A stretch of 64,000 nt of DNA, taken from positions 4,526,001 to 4,590,000 of the forward strand of contig NZ_AP022576.1 of the NCBI RefSeq assembly GCF_010730355.1, in the 5' to 3' direction. This DNA is from Mycobacterium florentinum (GTDB taxonomy: Bacteria > Actinomycetota > Actinomycetes > Mycobacteriales > Mycobacteriaceae). The notes beneath the pieces are model-generated. The model was given only the letters and a program-made list of their open reading frames with translations. It was not told where the DNA came from and searched no databases. Position numbers and translations under genes: made by a program. Shown in pieces: positions 50,382 through 58,568 of the stretch; position 1 is the stretch's first letter; every line of letters starts with the position of its first letter.

Positions 50382-50804
50382 GTGCAGAATCGATTCGTCG
50401 CGGCGACCGCTGCGGTGCTCGCTGTGGTCGGCCTCGGGGCCTGCACGTCGCGACCGGCATCCCAACTGTCCAGCTCGGCGTCGGTGACCGTCAACGGTGA
50501 CGACGCGAGTTTCCACATCGTCAAATGCAGTCAACGTGAGTGGACTCGGACGATCGATATCGGCGGCGAGTTCGCCGGAGCCAGTTTGATCATCGACGAA
50601 GGCGCGCAACCGGCGTCGGCCGAGGCGGTCCGCATTCGAAATCTGGGTGGGTTCACCGGGATGTACGCCCGCGGCGACGGCAGCCCCGCCGAGATGAGCA
50701 TGAGCGGGGACAAATTCACCATCACCGGCACCGCCAACGGATTCAAGACCGACAAGCCCAACGAAGCCGCGTCGGCCAAGTTCAAGATCATCGCTACCTG
50801 CTGA
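50382..50804 (+). CDS. LpqH-like (19-kDa antigen family) lipoprotein
   Basis: 140 residues from GTG at 50382. Lipobox VGLGAC places the lipidated Cys at residue 21. The mature chain ASVTVNGDDASFHIVKCSQ, DIGGEFAGASLII and GTANGFKTDKPNEAASAKFKI matches the LpqH beta-sandwich family. Members are surface lipoproteins that bind hydrophobic ligands and signal through TLR2 in host infection. Its location between lipid-catabolism genes fits a carrier role here. Two operator-like sites lie just upstream. Confidence 0.88.
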   Translation: MQNRFVAATAAVLAVVGLGACTSRPASQLSSSASVTVNGDDASFHIVKCSQREWTRTIDIGGEFAGASLIIDEGAQPASAEAVRIRNLGGFTGMYARGDGSPAEMSMSGDKFTITGTANGFKTDKPNEAASAKFKIIATC

Positions 50805-50855
50805 CCGCGAGTGGCGCTCACCACTGGGGGGGCACGTTGCGGCGACGACCCTCGA

Positions 50856-50870
50856 GAGAATAGTATTCTC
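50856..50870 (+). promoter_or_regulatory. GAGAATAGTATTCTC operator upstream of amidohydrolase-FadD operon
   Basis: A 15-base palindrome whose right half contains TATTCT, a plausible -10 hexamer, ending 22 bases before the ATG at 50893. It is the clearest copy of the motif together with 22694-22708. Confidence 0.6.
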
Positions 50871-50892
50871 ACAAATTGCGAAGGAGGATCTC

Positions 50893-52083
50893 ATGGGCCA
50901 ACTGTCTCACCGGGTCGACGTCCCGTTCCCCATCTTTGATGCCGACAATCACCTCTACGAGCCGCCGGAGGCGCTGACCAAGTTCCTGCCCAAGGAGTAC
51001 AAGGACTATGTCCAGTACGTGCAGATCAACGGGCGGACCAAGATCGCGATCCGCGGCCAGATCAGCAACTACATTCCCAACCCGACCTTCGAGGTCGTAG
51101 CCCGGCCGGGCGCCTGGGAGGAGTACTTCAAGTACGGCAACCCAGAGGGCAAGACCAAGCGCGAGTTGTTCGGCGAGCCGATGCGCGCGATCCCGGCGTT
51201 CTTCGAACCGGGCCCGCGCCTCGAGACGATGAACGAGCTGGGCCTGGACAAGACGCTGATGTTCCCGACGCTGGCGAGCCTCCTCGAGGAGCGGCTGCGC
51301 GACGACCCGCTCGCCATCCACGTTCTGGTCCACGCGCTGAACGAGTGGCTGGATGAGGTCTGGGGCTTCAACTATCAGAACCGGATCTTCACCACCCCGG
51401 TCATCACGCTGCCGATCGTCGAGAAGGCGATCGAGGAGCTGGAGTGGGCGGTCAAGCGCGGTGCCCGTGCCATCCTGGTCCGCCCGGCTCCGGTCCCCGG
51501 CTTCCGTGGCCCGCGGTCGTTCGCGGTGCCCGAGTTCGACCCGTTCTGGGAGCGGGTCGTCGAGCACGACGTGCTGGTCGGCATGCACTCCAGCGACAGC
51601 GGCTACTCCCGGTACACCTCCGAATGGGACGGTGCCGACCAGGAGATGCTGCCGTTCCAGACCAACGCGATGGGCATCCTCAACGAGTGGCGGCCGATCC
51701 AGGACTCGGTGGGGTCGTGGGTGATTCACGGTGCGCTCTACCGCCACCCGAAGCTGAAGGTCGCGATCGTCGAGGCCGGTTCCAAGTGGATGACCCCGCT
51801 GCTGGACGGCCTGGCCGAGGTCTTCCGGAAGGCCCCCGAGGCGTTCCCGAGCGATCCCGTCGAGATGGTCAAGAACCGCATCCACGTCAGCCCGTTCTTC
51901 GAGGACGGCATCGACGATCTGGTCAACCTCGTCGGTGTGGATCAGGTGCTATACGGTTCGGACTGGCCGCATCCGGAAGGGCTGGCGGAGCCGACGTATT
52001 ACATCGAGGCGCTGTCGCACCTGACCGCCGAAGACCAGGCGAAGATCATGGGCGGAAACCTGGCCAGACTCGTCACGGTGTGA
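50893..52083 (+). CDS. Amidohydrolase 2 family protein
   Basis: 396 residues, with GAAGGAGGATC upstream. The FDADNHLYEPP motif is the usual N-terminal metal site with Asn before His. VGMHSSDSGYSRY and VLYGSDWPHPEGLAEP contain the other conserved His/Asp ligands, and MTPLLDGLAEVFRKAPE lies near the C-terminus. This family includes decarboxylases and hydrolases in aromatic or steroid ring degradation. It overlaps the acyl-CoA synthetase gene by 4 bases. It is diverged from the two at 12321 and 13496, giving three amidohydrolases in the window. Confidence 0.9.
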   Translation: MGQLSHRVDVPFPIFDADNHLYEPPEALTKFLPKEYKDYVQYVQINGRTKIAIRGQISNYIPNPTFEVVARPGAWEEYFKYGNPEGKTKRELFGEPMRAIPAFFEPGPRLETMNELGLDKTLMFPTLASLLEERLRDDPLAIHVLVHALNEWLDEVWGFNYQNRIFTTPVITLPIVEKAIEELEWAVKRGARAILVRPAPVPGFRGPRSFAVPEFDPFWERVVEHDVLVGMHSSDSGYSRYTSEWDGADQEMLPFQTNAMGILNEWRPIQDSVGSWVIHGALYRHPKLKVAIVEAGSKWMTPLLDGLAEVFRKAPEAFPSDPVEMVKNRIHVSPFFEDGIDDLVNLVGVDQVLYGSDWPHPEGLAEPTYYIEALSHLTAEDQAKIMGGNLARLVTV

Positions 52084-53597
52084 CGGAGCGGCCAACCTGG
52101 CAGACCATCCCCGAGATGGTCCTCAGCGCGGCGGACCGGTTCGGCGACGCGGAAGCGATCGTCGACGGTCCGCTACGCTTCACATTCGGCGATGTTGTCG
52201 AGCGAATCCGTTGTGCTGCAGGTGCATTCGCGGAGTTCGGTATTGACAAGGGTGACCGAGTCGCCATCTGGGCACCCAACTGCGTGGAGTGGATCATCGC
52301 GGCGTTCGGGCTGCTCACCGCCGGCGGCGTGCTGGTGCCGGTCAACACACGATTCAAGACGGAGGAAGCGGGCGACATCATCGCCCGTAGCGGGGCGAAA
52401 GCCGTCCTGGCGCAGCAGGGATTTCTGGGCCAGGACTACACCGCACCCGCGGGCACGCCGGTGATCGATCTGAAGTCCGACTTCCTGTCCAGCGGTTCAC
52501 CATTCGAGCGGGCCGTCAGCGGCAGCGACATCTCGGACATCATCTTCACTTCGGGCACGACCGGGCGCCCGAAGGGCGCGATGATGAATCATCGCCAAAC
52601 GCTGCGGATGTATGAGGAGTGGGCGACGCTCGCGGATCTGCGCGAGGGCGACCGCTACCTGCAGATCAACCCGTACTTCCACACGTTCGGCCTGAAGGCG
52701 GGACTCGTCACGTCCTTCCTGCGCGGCGCGACGATGCTGCCGGTCGCCGTATTCGATGTCGACACCGTGGTGGATCTCATTGCGCGCGAACGCATTACGA
52801 TGCTGCCCGGCCCGCCGACGTTGTACCACTCGTTGCTGACGGTGGCGGACAAGGCCAAGCTGTCGACGCTGCGGGCGGGTGTCACCGGTGCCGCCGACAT
52901 CCCCGTCGAGCTCGTTCGTCGTATCCACGACGAACTGCCGTTCCAGACGCTGATGACCGGTTACGGCCTGACCGAGGCCGGCAATGTCACGCTGTCGCTG
53001 CCCGGCGATTCCTTCGAGGACGTCGCCACCACCGCCGGCGTGGCCTGCGAGGGGGTCGAGGTGCGCATCGCCGACGACGGCGAGGTACTGGTCCGCGGCT
53101 ACGGCGTCATGCAGGGCTACCTGGACGACCCCGCCGCCACGGCGCAGGCAATCGATGACGACGGTTGGCTGCACACCGGAGACCTGGGGCAATTCACCGA
53201 CGGGTCCGATGGTGGTGACCCTCCCCCGCAAGCGGGAGGTGCCCCCACGCGCCCGGCTTCGCTGGGCTCGCGATCACCGCGGAGCCGCCTGCGCATCGTC
53301 GGCCGCAAGAAGGACATGTTCATCGTCGGCGGCTTCAACGCCTATCCCGCCGAGATCGAGGGCTTCCTGCTGAGCCACCCGGCAGTCGCTCAGGCGGCGG
53401 TGATCGGCATCCCCGACGAGCGACTCGGGCAGGTGGGCAAGGCGTTCGTTGTGCGCAACGGTGTGGTGGGCGCCGACGAATTGATCGACTGGTGCCGTGA
53501 CCGCATGGCCGGATTCAAGGTGCCGCGCGCGGTAGAGTTCCTGGATTCACTTCCGCTCAACGCGACGGGGAAGGTGATGAAGGACCAACTTCGATGA
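52080..53597 (+). CDS. Acyl-CoA synthetase (FadD family) with inserted repeat
   Basis: 505 residues from GTG at 52080, overlapping the amidohydrolase by 4 bases. The P-loop is FTSGTTGRPKGAMM, YGLTEAG is the A5 motif, and GWLHTGDLG is A7. LRIVGRKKDMFIVGGFNAYP is the hinge and A8 region, and NATGKV carries the catalytic Lys of A10. Between FTDG and RLRIV there is an insertion of about 27 residues (SDGGDPPPQAGGAPTRPA onward) encoded by a GC-rich palindromic repeat at 53219-53247. It lies just before the hinge and may slow domain alternation. It activates a carboxylic acid as CoA thioester with ATP. Confidence 0.9.
   Translation: MTERPTWQTIPEMVLSAADRFGDAEAIVDGPLRFTFGDVVERIRCAAGAFAEFGIDKGDRVAIWAPNCVEWIIAAFGLLTAGGVLVPVNTRFKTEEAGDIIARSGAKAVLAQQGFLGQDYTAPAGTPVIDLKSDFLSSGSPFERAVSGSDISDIIFTSGTTGRPKGAMMNHRQTLRMYEEWATLADLREGDRYLQINPYFHTFGLKAGLVTSFLRGATMLPVAVFDVDTVVDLIARERITMLPGPPTLYHSLLTVADKAKLSTLRAGVTGAADIPVELVRRIHDELPFQTLMTGYGLTEAGNVTLSLPGDSFEDVATTAGVACEGVEVRIADDGEVLVRGYGVMQGYLDDPAATAQAIDDDGWLHTGDLGQFTDGSDGGDPPPQAGGAPTRPASLGSRSPRSRLRIVGRKKDMFIVGGFNAYPAEIEGFLLSHPAVAQAAVIGIPDERLGQVGKAFVVRNGVVGADELIDWCRDRMAGFKVPRAVEFLDSLPLNATGKVMKDQLR
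53202..53285 (+). repeat. In-frame repeat insertion inside FadD (palindromic core 53219-53247)
   Basis: An approximately 81-base segment splits the conserved TDG-RLRIV junction of the acyl-CoA synthetase. Its core, CCCTCCCCCGCAAGCGGGAG followed by GTGCCCCCA, forms a hairpin and is similar to the intergenic element at 41075-41107. The length is a multiple of three, so the frame is kept. The exact ends are uncertain by a few bases. Confidence 0.65.
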
Positions 53598-54217
53598 CCG
53601 ACGGCGATATTCATTCGATGGTGATCGCGTCGGACTACCGCTTGCCCGACCCGACCCGGGTGAAGCCCTTCCTCGAGCACAACAAGGAAGCTCTCTCCGA
53701 TATCGGAGCGCACCACGTGCTGGTCTACACGTCGACACACGACTACGGCCGCGTACTGGTGATGATCGGTGTGCACAGTCGTGAGCCGATCGTGGAATTG
53801 CTGCGGTCCCGGGTGTTCTTCGACTGGTTCGACGAGGCGGGTGTCGAGGACATCCCCGCGGTGTTCGCCGGCGAGATCATCGACAGGTTCATCCCGGCGC
53901 CCCCGTCGACTCCGGCGGTGCCCGGGGTCGTCGTGGCCGCCATCGCATCCGTCGACGATGTGCCGGCCCTGATCGCGGGCGTCGGCTCGGCGATGGACCG
54001 GTTTACCGCGGCCGGTATCCGAAAAACTTGGGTATTCCAGGCTTTCGATGACACCCACGAGGTGTTGATCCTGCAGGAATTCCCGGACGAAGAGAGCGCG
54101 CGAGAGTGGATCGAGCATCCCGACGCCGCCGCCCAGTGGATGTCGGGCGCGGGAGTCGGCCCGTACCCGCCGCTGTTCGTCGGCCGGTTCACCGACATCA
54201 TGCGTATCGAGAGATAA
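53594..54217 (+). CDS. Hypothetical protein coupled to FadD
   Basis: 207 residues, overlapping the synthetase stop by 4 bases (ATGA). No signal peptide or membrane segment. Two similar halves are suggested by repeated strand-helix patterns (HVLVYTSTHDYGRVLVMIG near residues 41-59; TWVFQAFDDTHEVLILQEF near 144-162), consistent with a dimeric alpha-beta barrel. PDEESAREWIEHPDAAAQWM also fits such folds, as in the antibiotic-biosynthesis-monooxygenase-like superfamily. No catalytic residues can be named. Last gene of the amidohydrolase-FadD operon. Confidence 0.75.
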   Translation: MTDGDIHSMVIASDYRLPDPTRVKPFLEHNKEALSDIGAHHVLVYTSTHDYGRVLVMIGVHSREPIVELLRSRVFFDWFDEAGVEDIPAVFAGEIIDRFIPAPPSTPAVPGVVVAAIASVDDVPALIAGVGSAMDRFTAAGIRKTWVFQAFDDTHEVLILQEFPDEESAREWIEHPDAAAQWMSGAGVGPYPPLFVGRFTDIMRIER

Positions 54218-54265
54218 GCGAGTCGACCGCTACTCAAGTCGCCGAAGCGCGAGCCGGGATCCGAG

Positions 54266-55981
54266 TCAGCGACGCCTACTGCCATCCGGTGACAAGGGTT
54301 GCACGAGTTCGACCAGTAGCGGCGGTATCTCCATGCGGGGCAAGACCACCTCGACGAGCACCATGCGATCCTGATGCTCCGCGGCAGCGGTCAGCGCGTC
54401 GTCGAGTTCGCCATAGGTTTGCGCGTGGTAGGCGAGGTGATCGACCACGCCCAGCGCGTTGGGAATGTCGGTCCAACTCCAGCTGGCGATGTCGTTGTAG
54501 GGCGCGGTTTCTCCGTGGATCGCCCGTTCGACGGTGTAGCCGTCGTTGTTGACCACCACGATCACCGGGGAGAGTCCTTCGCGAAAGAAAGTGCCGAGCT
54601 CCTGCACGGTCAGTTGCGCGGCGCCGTCGCCGATCAGCAGCACCGACCTTCGGTCCGGGTGCGCGACCGCCGCCCCGAGTGCCGCGGGCAACGTGTAACC
54701 GATTGAGCCCCAAAGGGGTTGGCCGATGAAAGTGACGCCCTTGGGCAGCCGGTGGTCGGCCATCCCGTAGAAGGACGTTCCCTGATCGGCGAGCACCACG
54801 TTTCCGGGTGTGAGCGCGTCGCACAGCCGGTTCCAGACCATTTCCTGGGTCAGGGGCTGATCGCGTGCGGGCGCCGGGGCCCCGGTGTCGGGTTGCCGGC
54901 CCGCTGCCGGCGCGACCGGTGGTGAACTGATCCCGCGTGCGGCCAGGATCTCGGCCAGCGCCCCGAGTGCGGCGCCCATTTCCATTGGCGCGAACACCTG
55001 GCCGGCCACGGTGCTCTGATATTGCCCGACGTCGATGGTCCGGGCCGAGTCGATGTGCTGGCTGAAGAAGCCGCTGACCATGTCGGTGAACACCACGCCG
55101 GCGGTGACCAAGACGGGCGCGTCTTCGATCGCGGCACGCACCTGCGGCGCGCTGGCCGCGCCCGCGTAGATCCCCAGGAAGTTGGGTGAGCTCTCGTCGC
55201 GCAGGCTCTTTCCCCACATCAGCGTGGCGTAGGGCACCACGTCGGCGGTCAGCAATGCCTCAAGCTCTTTGACCGCTTGCAGGCGATGCACCAGCAGGTC
55301 GGCCAGCACGGTCAACCGGTTGTCACCGATCAGTTCGCGGGCCGCGCCGATGAACATGGCCAGCGCGCGAGGGCTGGTACCGCCGGTGTAGCGGGGCAGC
55401 GGCGTTTCGGGGGGTTCGGTGGGGAAGCGTGCCACATCGGTGGACAGCAGTATGTAGCCCGGCCGCTTTTGCTCACGCACCTCCGACAGCACCCGGTCGA
55501 TCTCCCGGCATGCCGTCGCCGGCATGAGATTGGCTTGCGCACAGGTGATTTCGCGGCTGATACGCAAAAAGTGCTCGAAGTCGCCGTCGCCGAGCGAATG
55601 GTGTAGCGCCCGTCTGGTTCCTTGGGCGTCCTTGGAGGGGCCGCCGACGATATGCACGACCGGCACGTGCTCGGCGTAACTGCCGGCGATCGCATTGGTC
55701 GCCGAGAGCTCGCCCACCCCGAATGTCGTTACAACTGCCGCCATTCCGCGCAGCCGTCCATAGCCATCGGCGGCGTAGCCGGCGTTCAACTCGTTGGCGT
55801 TGCCCACCCACCGAATTCTCGGATGCGCGACGATGTGGTCGAGGAATTCCAGGTTGTAGTCGCCGGGGACGCCGAAGATCTCGGAGACGCCAAGCTCGGC
55901 GAGACGGTCCAACAGGTAGTCACCGATGGTGTACGCGGAATCCGCGGGGCCGGCCCCCGCGTCGGGCGTGGTAGCTGTCAC
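54266..55981 (-). CDS. kdc: Alpha-keto acid decarboxylase (TPP-dependent)
   Basis: 571 residues from GTG at 55979-55981. Thiamine-diphosphate enzyme of the pyruvate/indolepyruvate decarboxylase family. [16 protein letters not shown] holds the Glu that activates TPP, and [16 protein letters not shown] to VVNNDGY is the Mg-TPP binding motif. FHFGV-type ends are absent, and the middle domain is Pro-rich ([20 protein letters not shown]). It matches the mycobacterial Kdc (Rv0853c) that decarboxylates branched-chain and aromatic keto acids to aldehydes. Gene order beyond it follows the M. tuberculosis block Rv0854-Rv0860. Confidence 0.92.
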   Translation of the reverse strand: MTATTPDAGAGPADSAYTIGDYLLDRLAELGVSEIFGVPGDYNLEFLDHIVAHPRIRWVGNANELNAGYAADGYGRLRGMAAVVTTFGVGELSATNAIAGSYAEHVPVVHIVGGPSKDAQGTRRALHHSLGDGDFEHFLRISREITCAQANLMPATACREIDRVLSEVREQKRPGYILLSTDVARFPTEPPETPLPRYTGGTSPRALAMFIGAARELIGDNRLTVLADLLVHRLQAVKELEALLTADVVPYATLMWGKSLRDESSPNFLGIYAGAASAPQVRAAIEDAPVLVTAGVVFTDMVSGFFSQHIDSARTIDVGQYQSTVAGQVFAPMEMGAALGALAEILAARGISSPPVAPAAGRQPDTGAPAPARDQPLTQEMVWNRLCDALTPGNVVLADQGTSFYGMADHRLPKGVTFIGQPLWGSIGYTLPAALGAAVAHPDRRSVLLIGDGAAQLTVQELGTFFREGLSPVIVVVNNDGYTVERAIHGETAPYNDIASWSWTDIPNALGVVDHLAYHAQTYGELDDALTAAAEHQDRMVLVEVVLPRMEIPPLLVELVQPLSPDGSRRR

Positions 55982-56046
55982 GAAGTCGACGGTACGCTCG
56001 GTCGAAAGCGCTCCCGGCCGGACGCTGTTTCGCTATCGTGCGGGCC

Positions 56047-56490
56047 ATGGCGATCAAGGAAACCCGCGAAGTTATTATCGAAGCCAGCCCCGAAGAGATC
56101 ATCGATGTGATCGCCGATCTGGAGTCGGCTCCCGAATGGTCACCGCCCCATCAGAGCGTTGAGATTCTCGAGCGGGACGCCGACGGGCGCCCCAGCAAGG
56201 TCAAGATGAAAGTCAAAGCCGCGGGCATCACCGACGAGCAGGTCATCGCTTACACCTGGGGTGACAACGAGGTGAGCTGGACGCTGGTGAGCTCCGGTCA
56301 GCAGCGCTCACAGGATGCGTCCTACACGTTGATACCCGACGGCGCCGCCACCAAGGTCAAGTTCCAGCTCAGCGTCGATCCGGTGGTGCCACTGCCAGGT
56401 TTCGTATTGAAGCGCGCCATCAAGGGCACGGTGGACACCGGGACGGAGGGCCTGCGCAAGCGGGTGCTGCAGGTGAAGAGGGGTAAGTAG
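56047..56490 (+). CDS. SRPBCC/START-like protein (Rv0854-like)
   Basis: 147 residues from ATG at 56047 (GTG at 56038 would add three). SRPBCC ligand-binding fold: MAIKETREVIIEASPEEI at the N-terminus, APEWSPPHQSVEILERD in strand-helix 2, and a C-terminal helix RAIKGTVDTGTEGLRKRV. Such proteins bind hydrophobic ligands such as lipids and polyketides. It is divergent from kdc by 65 bases, and followed 5 bases later by far. It is one of three related proteins in this stretch (with 57634 and 58116). Confidence 0.9.
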   Translation: MAIKETREVIIEASPEEIIDVIADLESAPEWSPPHQSVEILERDADGRPSKVKMKVKAAGITDEQVIAYTWGDNEVSWTLVSSGQQRSQDASYTLIPDGAATKVKFQLSVDPVVPLPGFVLKRAIKGTVDTGTEGLRKRVLQVKRGK

Positions 56491-56495
56491 CCACC

Positions 56496-57575
56496 GTGAC
56501 CGGTGCAGGGCCGTTGGCCGGGGTCAAAGTCATCGAACTCGGCGGCATCGGTCCCGGGCCGCACGCGGGCATGGTGCTCGCCGACCTCGGTGCCGATGTG
56601 GTGCGGGTGCGCCGCCCCGGCGGGCTGACGATGCCGGCCGAGGACCGTGACCTGTTGCACCGGGGCAAGCGGATCGTCGACCTGGACGTCAAGACGCGGC
56701 CGGGCGCACTGCTGCAGCTCGCCGCCAAGGCCGACGTGCTGCTGGACTGCTTCCGGCCGGGGACCTGCGAGCGCCTCGGCATCGGGCCCGCCGACTGCGC
56801 GGCGATCAACCCGCGGCTGATCTACGCGCGGATCACCGGCTGGGGGCAGGACGGACCGCTGGCCTCGACCGCGGGGCACGACATCAATTACCTCTCACGG
56901 ACCGGCGCGTTGTCGGCGCTGGGCTATGCCGACCGGCCGCCGATGCCGCCGCTGAACCTGGTCGCCGATTTCGGCGGCGGTTCGATGCTGGTGCTACTCG
57001 GTATCGCCGTCGCGCTGTACGAGCGGGAACGGTCGGGCCTCGGGCAGGTGGTCGACGCGGCGATGGTCGACGGGGTCAGCGTGCTCGCCCAAATGATGTG
57101 GACCATGAAGGCAATTGGCAGCCTGCGCGATAAGCGGGAATCGTTTCTGCTCGACGGCGGCGCCCCCTTCTACCGGTGCTACGAGACCTCCGACGGCGGG
57201 TACATGGCCGTCGGCGCGATCGAGCCGCAGTTCTTCGCGGCGTTGCTCGACGGGCTCGGTCTGGCGCCCGACGAGGTGGGAGGCCAGCTCGAAATCTGTT
57301 CGTATCAACAGATGTACGAGGTCTTCGCGCAGCGGTTCGCCAGCCGGACGCGCGACGAGTGGACCCAGGTCTTCGCCGGCACGGACGCCTGCGTCACCCC
57401 GGTGCTCACGTGGAGCGAGGCCGCCATCGATGATCATTTGAACGCCCGGTCGACGGTCATCACCGCCCACGGCGTCGAGCAGGCCGCGCCCGCTCCGCGC
57501 TTCTCCCGAACACCGGCCGGGCCCGTCGGGCCGCCGCCGGCCGCCACCACGCCGATCGACGAAATCAACTGGTAG
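56496..57575 (+). CDS. far: Fatty-acid-CoA racemase (CaiB/BaiF family), Far
   Basis: 359 residues from GTG at 56496. Alpha-methylacyl-CoA racemase type: GVKVIELGGIGPGPHAGMV at the N-terminus, LGADVVRVRRPGG, GRTWRP-like IGPADCAAIN, and the catalytic Asp129 in GHDINYLSRTGAL, with His preceding it as expected for racemases (His-Asp pair). It isomerises 2-methylacyl-CoA so that branched chains from sterols or methyl-branched lipids can enter beta-oxidation. Matches Rv0855. Distinct from the CoA transferase at 29979 which lacks the His. Confidence 0.92.
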   Translation: MTGAGPLAGVKVIELGGIGPGPHAGMVLADLGADVVRVRRPGGLTMPAEDRDLLHRGKRIVDLDVKTRPGALLQLAAKADVLLDCFRPGTCERLGIGPADCAAINPRLIYARITGWGQDGPLASTAGHDINYLSRTGALSALGYADRPPMPPLNLVADFGGGSMLVLLGIAVALYERERSGLGQVVDAAMVDGVSVLAQMMWTMKAIGSLRDKRESFLLDGGAPFYRCYETSDGGYMAVGAIEPQFFAALLDGLGLAPDEVGGQLEICSYQQMYEVFAQRFASRTRDEWTQVFAGTDACVTPVLTWSEAAIDDHLNARSTVITAHGVEQAAPAPRFSRTPAGPVGPPPAATTPIDEINW

Positions 57576-57633
57576 CGAATTAATTACCCGGAACACGTTC
57601 CGCGCCTGGTACGGGGTTGCTAGGTTGGGTTCA

Positions 57634-58086
57634 GTGGCTGTAAAGGCATCACGTGAATTTGTGGTTGATGCGCCGCTCGACGTGGTCATGGGGGCGCTCG
57701 AGGATGTCAACGTGCTGGAATCCTGGTCGCCGCTGCATAAACGGATCGAAGTGCTCGACCGCTATCCCGACGGCCGAGCGCACCACGTGAAGACCACGAT
57801 CCGAATTTTCGGCCTCGTCGACAAAGAGGTTCTGGAATATCACTGGGGCCCGGACTGGGTGGTGTACGACGCCAAAGGAACCTTCCAACAGCACGGCCAG
57901 CACGTCGAGTACAACCTGAAACCCGAAGGTGTCGACAAGACCCGGGTGCGCTTCGATATCACCGTCGAACCGGCCGGACCTATTCCAGCCTTCGTCGTGC
58001 GGCGCGCAATGCGAAATGTTCTCGACGCGTCGGTGAAGGGGCTGCAGGACCTCGTCATGCGTGGCGGTTCGGATAAGGCACCGTAA
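57634..58086 (+). CDS. SRPBCC/START-like protein (Rv0856-like)
   Basis: 150 residues from GTG at 57634 (VAVKASREFVVDAPLDV); TTG at 57625 is less likely. Same fold as 56047, and much closer to 58116: WSPLHKRIEVLDRYPDG and VEYHWGPDW-type motifs (here LEYHWGPDWVVYDAKGT) recur. The C-terminal helix is RRAMRNVLDASVKGLQDLV. Tandem duplication with 58116 is evident. Ligand unknown. Confidence 0.9.
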   Translation: MAVKASREFVVDAPLDVVMGALEDVNVLESWSPLHKRIEVLDRYPDGRAHHVKTTIRIFGLVDKEVLEYHWGPDWVVYDAKGTFQQHGQHVEYNLKPEGVDKTRVRFDITVEPAGPIPAFVVRRAMRNVLDASVKGLQDLVMRGGSDKAP

Positions 58087-58115
58087 TCCTCGGACCATTG
58101 CTAATTTGGTAGGCA

Positions 58116-58568
58116 GTGGCCATACGCGCATCGTCGGAAATCGTCATTGAGGCGCCCCCGGGAGTGATCATGGAGGCGCTGGCCGACATGGATGCCGTGC
58201 CCTCGTGGTCCCCGTTGCACAAGCGGGTCGAAGTCATCGACAGATACTCCGACGGCCGGCCGCACCACGTGAGAATGACGATCAGGGTCAGCGGCATCGC
58301 CGATACCGAAATGGTCGAATATCACTGGGGCCCAGATTGGATGGTATGGGATGCGCAGAAGACCTCCCAGCAACACGCTCAGCATGGCGAATACAACCTG
58401 GAGCGTGAGGGCGACGACAAGACCCGGGTGCGATTCAGCCTCACGATCGAACTGAGGGTGCCGCTGCCGGGGTTCTGGGTGCGCTCGGCCGGCAACAAGA
58501 TCCTCAGCGCCGCGCTGGAGGGCCTGCGAAAGCGCGTGATGGGCGACGAAGACGCTACGCAGGCTTGA
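58116..58568 (+). CDS. SRPBCC/START-like protein (Rv0857-like)
   Basis: 150 residues from GTG at 58116. WSPLHKRVEVIDRYSDG and VEYHWGPDWMVWDAQ closely match the preceding gene, so the two arose by tandem duplication. The C-terminal helix GNKILSAALEGLRKRV is conserved. It overlaps the end of the convergent dapC gene by 14 bases. The three SRPBCC proteins around far suggest a role in holding hydrophobic acyl intermediates, by inference only. Confidence 0.9.
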   Translation: MAIRASSEIVIEAPPGVIMEALADMDAVPSWSPLHKRVEVIDRYSDGRPHHVRMTIRVSGIADTEMVEYHWGPDWMVWDAQKTSQQHAQHGEYNLEREGDDKTRVRFSLTIELRVPLPGFWVRSAGNKILSAALEGLRKRVMGDEDATQA

